From assembly GCA_004297775.1 (NCBI GenBank), contig SCUE01000031.1, forward strand, positions 86,669-150,668: DNA of 64,000 nucleotides, given 5' to 3'. The notes under the pieces were generated by a model. That model had not been told where the DNA came from, ran no database searches, and was given only the letters and a program-made list of their open reading frames with translations. The DNA is from Chloroflexota bacterium (lineage in GTDB: Bacteria > Chloroflexota > UBA6077 > FW602-bin22). The position numbers and the translations under genes are program-made. Below, in pieces: positions 55,215-64,000 of the stretch. The number at the start of each line of letters is the position of its first letter. Within the stretch, counting starts at the first letter, position 1.

Positions 55215-57962
55215 CTACCCGGTCGTTTGCAGTCCGGCGGCGATCCCATTCACGGTGTGCAGGAGAGCGCTGAGCAATTCGTCGCGCGCCTCACGCTCGC
55301 GTGGTGGATCGTCGCGCCATCGGCGCAGCAGCGCGATCTGCGCCAGGTGAAGCGGGTCGACATATGGGTTGCGCAGGCGGATCGCTTGTGCCAGGACGGG
55401 CGATGATTCGAGCAAGGAAGACTGTCCCGTGATCGCGAGGATCGCCTCGATCGCCAACGACCGCTCACGCTCGATCCGCGCGGCGAACGATGCTCGATTG
55501 CCGTCGTTGGGCACCAGCGTCGCGTAAAGCGCGGCGACGCGGGCGTCACTTGCGCCGAGGCTGATCTGAGCGTTGTCGATTGCGCCGCGAAAGAATGGCC
55601 ATTCCGCGTACAGGCTTGTCGCGGTCTCACGGCCGTCGCGCTCGAGCCGGCCGAGCGCGCTGCCGAGTCCATACCAGCCGGGCAGGTTGACGCGCGCCTG
55701 TGTCCAGGCGAAGACCCACGGAATCGCGCGGACGTTGGTGAGATCGAGATCGCGCATCTCGCGGCGACTGACCGGACGCGACGCGATGCGCAGTTCGGCG
55801 ATCTCGGGAAATGGGGTCGCGGCCGAGAAATAGTCGAGGAAACCAGGCGCACCGACCAGGGAGCGATATTCCGCGCGCGCGTCGTCCGCCAGTGCCTCGG
55901 CGAAGTCGCGATTCGGCCGTCCACTCGTGCGCGCGAGGCGTGCCTGGATGGCGGCGTGGACGATCTGCTCGACATGCCGGCGCGCAATCGCCGGATTTCC
56001 GTACCTCGCGAATACAACCTCGCCCTGTTCGGTCAGTTTGATTGCGCCACCGCGAGCCGCGGCTGGCCGGGCCAGGATGGCACGACTCGTGGGGCCTCCG
56101 CCGCGGCCGATCGCGCCGCCCCGACCGTGAAATACGGTGATTGTGATGCCAAGCCGGTCGGCGAGCTCGGCCAGACGCTCCTGGGCAACGTAGATGCTCC
56201 ACACCGACTGCAGGTAGCCGCCATCCTTATTCGAGTCGGAGTAGCCGAGCATGACTTCCTGGTGCCCCGACCACGCCGCCAAGTTGGCGCGATATGGCGC
56301 GCACTCGAGTAGGCGATCGAGGATCAAGTGGCAGGTCGAGAGCTCGGCAATCGTCTCGAACAGCGGTATGACGCGAATGCGGCTGACCGCCGTTCGGTCG
56401 TCTTCCAGCGAGAACAATCCCGCCTCACGCGCGAGCAAGAGGACTTCGAGGATGTCGGCTGGCGATCGTGTCATACTGATGATGTAGGCGCGGCACGATT
56501 CCGGGCCGTAGCCAGCCTGGGCGGCGCGCATTGCCGCCAGCGTGGCCAGAGGCTCGGACGCGGCCGGCGGCGGAACGCTTTCCGGCGCGAGAAGCCGACC
56601 CGGTCGGCCAAGCTCCTCCATCAGCCAGCGCAGACGTTCGTCGTCACTGAGTTCGGCGTATCCCGGACGATCGGCCTGCGCGAACAGCGCCGCGAGGGCG
56701 GCAGTGTGCACCTCCCGATGCTGGCGAATCTCGATTTCGGCGATGCGGAATCCCAGTGCGCGCGCCTGAGCCCTCAGTTCGCCGAGGCCATTCTGAACGA
56801 TCGCGCCGAGCCCCGCGGCCTGAAGGGAATCGGCCAGAATGTCGAGATCGGCCTGGAACTCTGACGCGGCGCGATATCCACCCGGCGAGCCGTGACGCGC
56901 ACGCCGCAGCCGTTCGCCGACGTACATCAACTTGACGCGATACGGCTCGCCGGCGAAGCGTTCGCCGAGCTCACGCGCGAAGGACGGTATCAGTGCCGCG
57001 TCGGCGTCGATCGATGCGCGCAGTTCTGGCGAGGCGCGTCCGGAGATCGAAAGTCGGCGGCCCAGGATCTCGACGGCGGTTTCATGACACGTCAGGGCAC
57101 GCTCGCGGTGGTACCTCAGAGCCTCGATGGTCACGTCGGCCGTCACCGCGGGGTTCCCGTCACGGTCACCGCCGATCCACGAGCCAAATCGGAGCCATTG
57201 GCCCGGCAGTAGCGCGACATTCGGGTAGTAGCGTCGCAACGCCGTCGCCAGGTCTTCGGCCAGGCGCGGCACGATCGCGAAGCAGGATTCCTCCACCAGA
57301 TGGAGTCCGCCGCGCACCTCGTCGATCGGCGCTGGCCGGGTCTGGCGCACCTCGTCGGTCAGCCAGAGTAGGGCGATTCGCTCGCGAATCCGTCCAAGCT
57401 GCCGCTCGCGCTCCGATGGCGCGTTTCGAGGATCGTCCAACCGCTCGAAGAGCGACTGGAGCGCGCGTATGTGCTCCTGGATCGTCCGGCGTCGTGCCTC
57501 GGACGGGTGAGCGGTGAACACAGGGCAGATCGACAGGCCGTCAATCAGTTCGCGCGCTTCAGTCGATGACAATCCGGAGCGCTTCGCCGCCGCGATCGCG
57601 GCCGCGATCGACTCGGGGCGCGGCGCCGGCGCGCCGTTTCGCTCGCGCTCCCGGACGACTCGGAGCCGGTGGTGCTCTTCGGCAAGATTGATCAGATGGA
57701 AGTACACGGCGAAGGCGCGGACGACGACGATGAGGTCGTTCACGGACAGGCCATCGATGCGCCGCTGAAGGCCATCGGCCAGGGCATCGTCGCTTTGCTC
57801 GCGCGCCGCGATCGCGGTCTGGCGTAGCTCCTCGATCAGGCTGAACGCGGCGTCTCCCGCCTGCGCCCGGATGACGTCGCCAAGGAGGTTGCCAAGGATG
57901 CGAACGTCGTCGCGCAGTCGATCGATCGGCTCGCGTCGGCCATCGTAACCGTGGACCGCCAC
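55215..57962 (-). CDS. ppc: Phosphoenolpyruvate carboxylase
   Basis: 915 residues from the GTG at 57962; the frame is open farther but family similarity begins at AVHGYDGRREPIDRLRDDVR. It shows the catalytic His block FTAHPSEARRRTI, GSWIGGDRDGNPAVTADVT, GYSDSNKDGGYLQS, the glycine loop FHGRGGAIGRGGGP and a C-terminal NPYVDPLHLAQ, with a near-canonical end (GLQTTG). It carboxylates PEP to oxaloacetate, refilling the TCA cycle. It is divergent from the selenoprotein candidate, 107 nt apart. Confidence 0.95.
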   Translation of the reverse strand: MAVHGYDGRREPIDRLRDDVRILGNLLGDVIRAQAGDAAFSLIEELRQTAIAAREQSDDALADGLQRRIDGLSVNDLIVVVRAFAVYFHLINLAEEHHRLRVVRERERNGAPAPRPESIAAAIAAAKRSGLSSTEARELIDGLSICPVFTAHPSEARRRTIQEHIRALQSLFERLDDPRNAPSERERQLGRIRERIALLWLTDEVRQTRPAPIDEVRGGLHLVEESCFAIVPRLAEDLATALRRYYPNVALLPGQWLRFGSWIGGDRDGNPAVTADVTIEALRYHRERALTCHETAVEILGRRLSISGRASPELRASIDADAALIPSFARELGERFAGEPYRVKLMYVGERLRRARHGSPGGYRAASEFQADLDILADSLQAAGLGAIVQNGLGELRAQARALGFRIAEIEIRQHREVHTAALAALFAQADRPGYAELSDDERLRWLMEELGRPGRLLAPESVPPPAASEPLATLAAMRAAQAGYGPESCRAYIISMTRSPADILEVLLLAREAGLFSLEDDRTAVSRIRVIPLFETIAELSTCHLILDRLLECAPYRANLAAWSGHQEVMLGYSDSNKDGGYLQSVWSIYVAQERLAELADRLGITITVFHGRGGAIGRGGGPTSRAILARPAAARGGAIKLTEQGEVVFARYGNPAIARRHVEQIVHAAIQARLARTSGRPNRDFAEALADDARAEYRSLVGAPGFLDYFSAATPFPEIAELRIASRPVSRREMRDLDLTNVRAIPWVFAWTQARVNLPGWYGLGSALGRLERDGRETATSLYAEWPFFRGAIDNAQISLGASDARVAALYATLVPNDGNRASFAARIERERSLAIEAILAITGQSSLLESSPVLAQAIRLRNPYVDPLHLAQIALLRRWRDDPPREREARDELLSALLHTVNGIAAGLQTTG

Positions 57963-58069
57963 CGACCGAGTATAGAGATGGCATCCGTCGTGACCGCGCG
58001 CGACCGTGTCTGCCGCGACTGTCCATGTGCAATAGACTGCCGCACACGTGAGGCGAAGGAGGTATTGAC

Positions 58070-59713
58070 GTGTCGGCGACGTTGACCGTTCTCGATCCGA
58101 CCGGATTTGCGCCAAAGGTTGCGCGCAAGCCGATGGCGCCACGATTGCCCAGTCTGGACGGCAAGACCGTCTACCTGGTCGATGCGCGATTCGACGATTC
58201 CGACGTGTTCTTGAAGGAACTCCAGGGATGGTTCGGCCGAAATATGCCGAGCGTGACGACGCGCTTCGTCCAGATGTCGAGCGTGTACCTGAAGGACGAT
58301 CCCGACACGTGGAATGAGATCAAGAAGAACGGCGATGCCGCGATCATCGGGGTAGGCCACTGAAGCACCTGTGCGCCGGCGGTCGCCGTGCATGGGATGA
58401 CGATTGACAGTCAGTATGGTGTCCCAACCGTTTCGATCCACACCGACAAGTTCGATCGCGCCGTTCGGTCCGTCTCGCGTGTAAACGGCATGCCGCGCAC
58501 GCGATACGCGTTCGTGCCGCAGCCGGTTATGGGGAAGACCGCCGCCGAGTTACGGGCGTATATCGAAGGCACGGACCCGATCTCGGGCCGGCCGGTCATG
58601 CGCGAGATTATCGAAGGGCTGACGCGCCCTCTCTCAGGCGAGGATCTGACTGAAGGCTCATTCGATCGCTCGACGCCGCGGTTTGTCGAGCCAGACGATG
58701 GGGACAGTCTTCGCGAGACGTTCGAGCGGAATGGCTGGACGGATTACCTACCGATCGTCTTGCCGACCGAGGAGCGAGTCGAAGCCATGCTGCGTGGCAC
58801 GAACCGAAAGCGCGACGAGATGGTCGGGCAACTGCGGCCGACCGCTTTCCGCGAGGTATGGGCGTTCACGGTCGAGAAGGTCGCCGTCAACGCGGTGATG
58901 GCTGGAGCCAAGCCCGCCTTCTTCCCGGTCATCCTGGCGCTGGCGGCCAGCGGTGTGACGGCGCGGCCGAGCACGACCAGTTCGGCGGCTGGAATGGGCG
59001 TCGTCAACGGCCCGATCCGGCACGAGCTGGGGATGAACACTGGCACCGGCGCACTCGGACCATACAGCGCCGCGAATTCGACGATCGGCCGCGCCTGGGG
59101 GCTACTGTCGCAGAACGGCCAGGGCGGCTCGGTTCCGGGACTGACGTACCTGGGCTCGCAAGGCAACGGCTATGCCTACAACTCCCTGATGTGCGCGGAG
59201 AACGAGGAGGCTTCGCCGTGGGTTCCGCTCCATGTTGAGAAGGGATTCGCGGTCGGCGCAAGCGCCGTCAGCGCGTTTTCTGGATGTCGTTCGACCGCGT
59301 TCACTCTCGGATTGCGGGAGACGTACTGGCGCGAGCACGTCCGCAATCTCCTGCGTGGCATCGACCCGCACGAGTATCCGACGCTGGTGCTCGACCCGAT
59401 CACGGCGCGTCAGTTCATCGACCGGGGCGGACTCGATACGCGCGAGAAGTTGCTGGATTGGATCTACGACAACGCGCGTATGCCGGCCAAGGAGTACTGG
59501 GACTACCAGTTGATCCAGAACTACGTTTACCCGCGCGCGACCTACGGTGAGGAACCGTGGGCCAGCCTGCTCAAAGCGGCGCCCGATGAGATGATCCCGA
59601 TGTTCCGACGCGAGGACATCAATGTGGTCGTGGTCGGTGGGGAAACCAACGGCTACTGGCGCATCATCGGCGCGCACTACGGGAAGACCGTCTCGGTCGA
59701 TGAGTGGCGCTAG
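58070..59713 (+). CDS. UGSC-family-like selenoprotein candidate (in-frame TGA)
   Basis: Two open pieces (97 and 441 codons) lie in the same frame, joined only by TGA at 58361-58363 and eight further codons with no stop. Read through, it is 547 residues with the motif I-I-G-V-G-H-U98-S-T-C-A-P-A-V, a Sec/Cys motif. It resembles the UGSC seleno-protein family, whose motif places Sec before two small residues and Cys, though here it is U-S-T-C. A perfect Shine-Dalgarno (AAGGAGGT) precedes the GTG start. The second half has no recognised catalytic motif but runs to an intact end. A hairpin 3' of the TGA fits a SECIS. It is followed by a thioredoxin-reductase-like gene after 3 nt. Confidence 0.8.
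58368..58396 (+). promoter_or_regulatory. Candidate bacterial SECIS hairpin 1
   Basis: Lower stem CCTGTGC/GCATGGG (7 pairs, two G-U), an internal GC/T loop, upper stem CGGC/GCCG and apical tetraloop GGTC (58381-58384). The loop begins 17 nt after the TGA. GGTC resembles the GGUCU loop contacted by SelB in E. coli fdhF. Confidence 0.6.
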
Positions 59714-59716
59714 CGG

Positions 59717-60658
59717 GTGAGCGAACGATTCGATGTCGCGATCGTTGGGGCGGGCGTCGCCGGATTGACAGCGGCGATCTTCGCGGCGCGCGCGGGATTG
59801 AGGACTATCGTCGTCGAACGGTCGATGCCGGGCGGTCACCTGACGAATGTCGATGCGATCGAGGACTTCCCTGGATTCCCGGCCGGTGTCGCCGGGGTGG
59901 AGTTGGCGCCGGCCATCCAGGAGCAGGCCGAAGCCGCCGGGGCTGAATTCACGTTTGGCCGCGTCGGGGCGATGCGTTCCGAGGGCGACGGGTGGTGGTT
60001 AGGTCTCGAAGATGAGAGCGTCGCCGCCCGCGCGGTCATCGTCGCGACTGGCACGGAATCGGCTTCGATCGGGGATGGTCCGGCCGAACGGTGGCTTGGG
60101 CGCGGGCTCAGCCACTGCGCCAGTTGCGACGGTCCGCTCTATCGGGGAAAGACGGTGGTCGTCATCGGCGGCGGCGATTCGGCGTTCCAGGAGGCGCTGA
60201 CGCTGTCGCGGCACGCTGGTTCGGTCGTTCTGCTCGCGCGTACGATTCGGGCGCAGGAGATTTACCGGCGCAGAGTCGCGGCCGGGCCGCGGATTGACGT
60301 ACGCGTGGGCGTCGTCGCGACGCGCATCGTTGGCGATGAGGCCGTCCGTGGTGTGGCGATCGACGAGGGTGGCGTCGAGACGGTCATCCCCGCCGACGGC
60401 GTCTTCGTGTACGTCGGCTCGGCGCCGTCACTTGACTGGCTTCCGGCCGATGTCGCGCGCGATCCCGGCGGTCATATCCTGGTCGATCTCTCGATGCGCG
60501 CTTCGATCCGCGGCGTGTACGCGGTTGGCAGCGCACGCGCCGAGTTCAGCGGCCAGGCGGTGTCGGCTGCCGGCGATGGCGCGACGGCCGCGCTGGCGGC
60601 GTGGCGGGATCTGGTCCAAGCACGTGGAGGTGGTGCTCCTCGTGCAGGACATACATAG
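59717..60658 (+). CDS. trxB: Thioredoxin-reductase-like flavoprotein
   Basis: 313 residues from the GTG at 59717, 3 nt after the selenoprotein stop. The FAD-binding N-terminus is [18 protein letters not shown], the redox-active pair is Cys in [10 protein letters not shown], the NAD(P)H site is [15 protein letters not shown], and FAD is closed by [23 protein letters not shown]. The Cys-x-x-Cys is Cys-Ala-Ser-Cys rather than the usual CATC/CAVC. Its tight linkage to the Sec protein suggests it reduces it directly or through a thioredoxin-like partner. The end of the gene meets a strong terminator hairpin. Confidence 0.9.
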   Translation: MSERFDVAIVGAGVAGLTAAIFAARAGLRTIVVERSMPGGHLTNVDAIEDFPGFPAGVAGVELAPAIQEQAEAAGAEFTFGRVGAMRSEGDGWWLGLEDESVAARAVIVATGTESASIGDGPAERWLGRGLSHCASCDGPLYRGKTVVVIGGGDSAFQEALTLSRHAGSVVLLARTIRAQEIYRRRVAAGPRIDVRVGVVATRIVGDEAVRGVAIDEGGVETVIPADGVFVYVGSAPSLDWLPADVARDPGGHILVDLSMRASIRGVYAVGSARAEFSGQAVSAAGDGATAALAAWRDLVQARGGGAPRAGHT

Positions 60659-60669
60659 ACATACGAAGA

Positions 60670-60701
60670 GGAGGCCCCTCCGGTCCGCCGGAGGGGCCTC
60701 C
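60670..60701. terminator. Shared convergent terminator hairpin
   Basis: A perfect 14-bp stem (GGAGGCCCCTCCGG) with loop TCCG lies between the thioredoxin-reductase-like gene (+) and the secreted Ca2+-binding protein (-). It has no clear U-tract on either strand, so termination may need extra factors. Confidence 0.6.
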
Positions 60702-60726
60702 CACTTGCTCGGGTAGGACTGGGGAC

Positions 60727-62235
60727 TTAGCGCAGATCGATGGTCGCCACGGCAACCGTCCCCACACCGCTGATCGTCACGGCAACCTTGTATGTGCCAG
60801 AGGCGGCCTTCTCCGTCTTCACCGGCGCCACGTATTGCTGATCGGTCGGATCGTATTTGAGCGCCTGGCTGAAGGTCGTGGTCCCGTTGGAAATCGTCGC
60901 CGTCCCCGTTGCACTCGTGATGACGTTCGTGCCATCCGTGATGCGGCATTTAACGGGGATGCTGCTGCCAGCCTTGAACTGGCCGACGCCCGCACCGTTC
61001 TTCACGATCGGCGGCGCGCCGCAACCGACGGACCACACCGTGTAGCTGATCGCGGCCGTGGCGCTGTTGCCGGCATTGTCGAAGACAGTTACGGACACAC
61101 TGTGCGTGCCGGGCGCGCTCGTGTCCAGCGCGACTGAAGTCGGGGTGCCGCTCGCAACGCCCGAGAGGGCGTCGCTCGCGGACACAGCAGCCTGCGCCGC
61201 CTGGCCCTGGATCACGATCGCGGGACCGGTGAGGCTAACGGTCGGCGCACGCTTATCGATGTTCACCGTTGCGGCGGCGGAAGCCGAGTTGCCAGCCCTG
61301 TCCGTCGCGGTGCCGGTAACGGTGGTCGTGCCCTCGGCGGAAACGATGACCGGCGTCGGTCCGCAAGAGGCGAGTCCTGAACCACCCTCCTCGTCGGCGC
61401 AGGTGAAGCTCACCGTCGCGTTCGTGTTATTCCAGCCGTTGGTGTTGGCTGCTGGCGCCACTGACCCAACGATACTGGGCGCGGTTGTGTCGGAAGGTCT
61501 GTTCGGAACCAGCGGGTTGGTGCCCGCGGCGACCTCGGCGCCGTCGCCGATGCCATCGCCATCGGTGTCCGCGTTGTTCGGGTTCGTGCCGTAGAGCTGC
61601 GTTTCGGAGACGTTGGCGAGCCCGTCTCCGTCGCTGTCGATGAAAACGGTACCCGTGTTGGTCTCGAGGCGGTACATGCCGCCAGCCAAGCCGCCTCCAT
61701 CGAAGATGATGAACGTCAGCGTGTGGTTGCTGGACAGACGCACCGGGTACGTCCTCGGCTGGAGTGTCGCGTCCTGGAATCCGACGAGGGTTCCGTCGAG
61801 GTAGATCCACGAGCAATTGTCGGCGAGCAGGTTGAGCACGAAATCACCGGAGCCCGAGACCTGGGTCGAGTACTTCGTCCAGCTCTGTCCGCTCGGGCCG
61901 AGAGAGCCGAGATTGCTCCACGCGTTGATCCAGTTCGCCGCGAACCCAGCTCCCGGCTGCCAGGGGTGGGCGCCCGGTCCGAAGTCAAAAGCCTTGTGTG
62001 GGTTCACCCACGCGGCCCCAAGGCCAACGGCCGGGACGGGTGTGCACGCGTTGTTGGGCCAATTGGAGTCCGCGGAGGTCGGGAAGATCGGATTCCAGGT
62101 GTCGACCTGGGAGTTGCTGGTGTAGATCTGCGTGGCGGCTCCAACGGTCGCCGGCAGCAGGAACAGCGCCGCGAGCATCGCCGCGGCGGCGATCAGCCGG
62201 GCCGGATGCCACGGGTGGGGACAACCCTGTTTCAA
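60727..62235 (-). CDS. Secreted Ig-like protein with calcium-binding thrombospondin type 3 repeats
   Basis: 502 residues. A signal peptide (LIAAAAMLAALFLLPATVGA) leads into a beta-rich domain of about 150 residues (SNWPNNACTPVPAVG...WIYLDGTLVGFQ) that looks like a lectin/PA14-like sensor. Two Asp-rich thrombospondin type 3 units follow (DSDGDGLANVSETQLYGTNP and DTDGDGIGDGAEVAAGTNP), which bind Ca2+. Bacterial Ig-like domains fill the C-terminal half (TAPSIVG, DKRAPTVSLTG). It is probably a cell-surface or secreted adhesion protein; there is no sortase or lipobox motif. AGGAGG lies 9 nt before the TTG start at 62235. Confidence 0.85.
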   Translation of the reverse strand: MKQGCPHPWHPARLIAAAAMLAALFLLPATVGAATQIYTSNSQVDTWNPIFPTSADSNWPNNACTPVPAVGLGAAWVNPHKAFDFGPGAHPWQPGAGFAANWINAWSNLGSLGPSGQSWTKYSTQVSGSGDFVLNLLADNCSWIYLDGTLVGFQDATLQPRTYPVRLSSNHTLTFIIFDGGGLAGGMYRLETNTGTVFIDSDGDGLANVSETQLYGTNPNNADTDGDGIGDGAEVAAGTNPLVPNRPSDTTAPSIVGSVAPAANTNGWNNTNATVSFTCADEEGGSGLASCGPTPVIVSAEGTTTVTGTATDRAGNSASAAATVNIDKRAPTVSLTGPAIVIQGQAAQAAVSASDALSGVASGTPTSVALDTSAPGTHSVSVTVFDNAGNSATAAISYTVWSVGCGAPPIVKNGAGVGQFKAGSSIPVKCRITDGTNVITSATGTATISNGTTTFSQALKYDPTDQQYVAPVKTEKAASGTYKVAVTISGVGTVAVATIDLR

Positions 62236-62301
62236 GTCGTGTTTCCTCCTTGACCTTCTGGCGTGAGAACCCGCATCGTCTGGCAGCGTCGCGAGCCGTG
62301 A

Positions 62302-62565
62302 TCAGGCGAGATCGCACCGGGGGATCCTGATGCTTGCCGCCGCCGGCGAACCGCGCGACGAGGATCGCCAGGCTGGTCCGACAGCATTCTGCTCTGCTCG
62401 GGGTGGATCTCCTCTTGCCGGGCAGGAGGTTACTCGGCGGTGGACGGTGTTGTCAACGGTAGATTCGACGGGACGTTGATCGCCGCTCGCGATGCCGAGT
62501 TGCTTTCTCACCTGCGACGGAACAGCGATTTGATTCTTCTTGCTGACCTTGACGCGAATTGCCAT
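62302..62565 (-). CDS. AbrB/SpoVT-type swapped-hairpin DNA-binding fragment
   Basis: 87 residues starting 9 nt after the previous gene. The first 30 residues, MAIRVKVSKKNQIAVPSQVR and KQLGIASGDQ, are a normal AbrB/MazE-like domain. Beyond SGDQ the expected beta-strand and loop are replaced by unrelated sequence (RPVESTVDNTVHRR and a Ser/Arg/Pro-rich tail). The fold could not be completed from this sequence, so the gene appears truncated or shifted, leaving a possible antitoxin remnant. Confidence 0.55.
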   Translation of the reverse strand: MAIRVKVSKKNQIAVPSQVRKQLGIASGDQRPVESTVDNTVHRRVTSCPARGDPPRAEQNAVGPAWRSSSRGSPAAASIRIPRCDLA

Positions 62566-62574
62566 TTTCTCGAG

Positions 62575-62988
62575 CTACGGCTCTTCGACCGTGTCGCGGA
62601 GCGCCCAGCCGCGGGTGAGGCTGGTGTCGAGGAGGTACCAGTCGCCGCTCGCGGCGATTGCCTGGGCGCTGATTCCCGCCGGAACGAAGCTGACTGGTTC
62701 AGCCGGCGGCGCGCCGGTCTCGGGATCGCGCAGGAGATTGACGTCGCGACGCATGCGGACGCGGTGCGGGACGAACGGGCCGGTTCGAGCGATCGAAGCT
62801 CGCCCTGAGCGGACGAGTTCCGGCGCACCCGACTCCATCGTCCGTTGGATCGGTCCGGCGCTGGCCGAACCGACGCCGAATGTGTCGCTCTCGGCCGCGC
62901 CACGGGCACGCGCTTCGAGGTATTTCTCGTTGGCCGTCAGCAGCAGGGCGAGAACCAAGAGGACGCCAATGACGGCCCGATAGATCAT
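62575..62988 (-). CDS. Anchored or secreted protein with a small SH3-like domain
   Basis: 137 residues. The N-terminus is an uncleaved-type hydrophobic helix (IYRAVIGVLLVLALLLTANE), then a low-complexity linker. The C-terminal 60 residues show an SH3-like pattern (RDVNLLRDPETGA...SGDWYLLDTSLTRGWAL), typical of bacterial SH3b domains. The function is not clear. Its stop is followed 9 nt later by the AbrB-type fragment. Confidence 0.6.
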   Translation of the reverse strand: MIYRAVIGVLLVLALLLTANEKYLEARARGAAESDTFGVGSASAGPIQRTMESGAPELVRSGRASIARTGPFVPHRVRMRRDVNLLRDPETGAPPAEPVSFVPAGISAQAIAASGDWYLLDTSLTRGWALRDTVEEP

Positions 62989-63071
62989 AAAGGAACTTTA
63001 CCACCGAGAACTCAGGACGCCGAGTCCAGGTCACTACAATTCGTCAAACTCTCAGACGGAGGCGCGCGGAC

Positions 63072-63254
63072 ATGATTGGCGGTGGCTTGTTTCAACCGTG
63101 GCACCTGATCGTCATCCTTGTGCTCATCGTCGTGTTCTTCGGACCGAGCCGGCTGCCGCGCCTTGGCCAGTCTCTCGGCAAGAGCATTCGCGACTTCAGG
63201 TCGTCGATCAGTGGCGCCGATGACGATCACTCCGACGGCGGGAAGAAGGCGTAG
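63072..63254 (+). CDS. tatA: Twin-arginine translocase subunit TatA/E
   Basis: 60 residues: one N-terminal helix (PWHLIVILVLIVVFFGPSRL), the F-G-P hinge motif, then an amphipathic helix (PRLGQSLGKSIRDFRSSI) and a short acidic-basic tail. TatA forms the pore for folded proteins. It lies 3 nt before the selenocysteine rhodanese gene, and tatC is not in the window. Several exported proteins here (the dienelactone hydrolase and iron-binding lipoproteins) carry twin-arginine-like signals. Confidence 0.93.
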   Translation: MIGGGLFQPWHLIVILVLIVVFFGPSRLPRLGQSLGKSIRDFRSSISGADDDHSDGGKKA

Positions 63255-63257
63255 GCA

Positions 63258-64000
63258 GTGGCGGGCTATGCGCGACCTGAACTGCTGGTCGACACCGACT
63301 GGCTAGCGACTCATCTCGACGATCCGAACGTTCGCGTCGTTGACGCGGACTATCCACTATCGTTCGCGCGCGCCCACATCCCCGGTGCGGTCGGGCATCT
63401 CGGTCCGAACATCTATTTGAAGACCGCCGACGGCGAGACCTTCATGATGGAGGACGCGACCTTCGCTCAGACGATGGAGCGAATGGGCATTGGCGATGAT
63501 ACGACCGTCGTCGTGTACGACAGCCACCAGAGCCTGTACGCGGCGCGCTTCTGGTGGATGCTGTCGGTTCACGGCCATCGCGACGTTCGGATTCTCAATG
63601 GCGGATGGCATTCCTGGATCGCCGAGTCGCGCCCCGTCTCGTTGAAGCCGGCCGCGCCGCGCTCCGTCACGTTGACCCCGCGGCGGAATGACGTGATTCG
63701 CGCGACCTGTGATCTGGTTCGCGATGCGATCGGGCGATCGGATAGCGTGATTCTCGACGTGCGAACCGATGCGGAGTGGACCGGCGCGAATGATCGCGGG
63801 AACAAGCGCCGCGGGCACGTGCCGGGGGCCGTTCACCTCGAATGGGTGAACTTCATGACCAACGACGACCGCGTCGTTTTCAAGTCGGCCGACGATCTGC
63901 GCACGATGCTGAACGAACGCGGGGTCACACCGGATAAGAACGTCTACACCTACTGACAAGGTGGCATCCGTGCGGCGCACGGACTATTCACACTCACGTT
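63258..64000 (+). CDS. Two-domain rhodanese, selenocysteine at catalytic site (partial)
   Basis: The gene begins GTG at 63258 and runs off the window. The first rhodanese domain (DADYPLSFARAHIPGAV...VVVYDSHQSLYAARF) has Asp in place of the catalytic Cys, as normal for N-terminal domains of sulfurtransferases. The second (LDVRTDAEWTG...RRGHVPGAVHLEW) leads to V-Y-T-Y-[TGA]-Q-G-G-I-R-A-A-H. The TGA (63954-63956, codon 233) sits exactly where Cys occurs in the active-site loop C-x-G-G-x-R, and 14 in-frame codons continue it. It is therefore a Sec-containing thiosulfate sulfurtransferase candidate. It follows tatA by 3 nt. Confidence 0.8.
63967..63983 (+). promoter_or_regulatory. Candidate bacterial SECIS hairpin 2
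   Basis: CCGTGC/GCACGG (six pairs, extended by T-A) with loop GGC (63974-63976). The loop starts 17 nt after the TGA, the same distance as in the first selenoprotein. Confidence 0.55.

Overview
The window is about 64 kb of GC-rich bacterial chromosome with densely packed genes on both strands. It has no rRNA, insertion sequence, phage or CRISPR array. No single marker fixes the taxon. Several traits fit a Chloroflexota-like, probably monoderm, lineage: lipoproteins and surface proteins with Thr/Pro or Ala/Lys/Pro linkers, no LPS or outer-membrane assembly genes, a zinc-ribbon threonine synthase next to a MoaD-like protein, and consensus -10 boxes placed right at start codons (leaderless transcripts). 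That placement is inference.

Layout. 1-3020 (minus): the start of scpB, a GH51-like protein lacking both catalytic glutamates, a VOC protein and uppP. 3109-13052: a ChW-repeat surface protein, two related convergent membrane proteins, a zinc-ribbon coiled-coil protein, moaD-like/thrC, and an HD-GYP protein with a broken HD motif. 13097-21533: a stress/SRPBCC/CorA run, then greA, a NERD protein (probable CTG start), fabF and plsX, then a dienelactone-hydrolase lipoprotein and an MFS transporter. 21607-25167 is a small defence-type island: brnTA toxin-antitoxin plus a two-gene unit whose larger product fuses a QueC-like PP-loop domain to a PD-(D/E)XK nuclease-like domain. 25252-39917: gyrB, ilvE, an MgtC-like protein, an Fbp-type iron ABC transporter, clpS, an HtrA-like protease, a LuxR-type regulator, an aminotransferase and a canonical HD-GYP protein.

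40286-47991 is a signalling cassette. It holds a giant hybrid histidine kinase with nine tandem 372-nt PAS repeats (interrupted by a one-base insertion in repeat 8) plus a tenth divergent PAS, then a single-domain receiver, an HPt protein and a second hybrid kinase. It is preceded by a promoter and a leader of about 250 nt. 48079-57962 is housekeeping: yjbQ, mog, a cupin, small membrane proteins, a 2H phosphoesterase-like protein, tig-clpP-clpX (ClpP with a Ser-His-Asn triad), tRNA-Gly with promoter and terminator, and ppc.

58070-64000 contains two independent candidate selenoproteins. A UGSC-family-like protein has an in-frame TGA at codon 98 and is followed by a thioredoxin-reductase-like gene. 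A two-domain rhodanese has TGA exactly at its catalytic Cys codon. Both TGAs have a hairpin whose apical loop starts 17 nt after the TGA and begins with GG, as expected of bacterial SECIS elements. The selenoprotein pair and the QueC-nuclease unit are the most interesting parts of the window.
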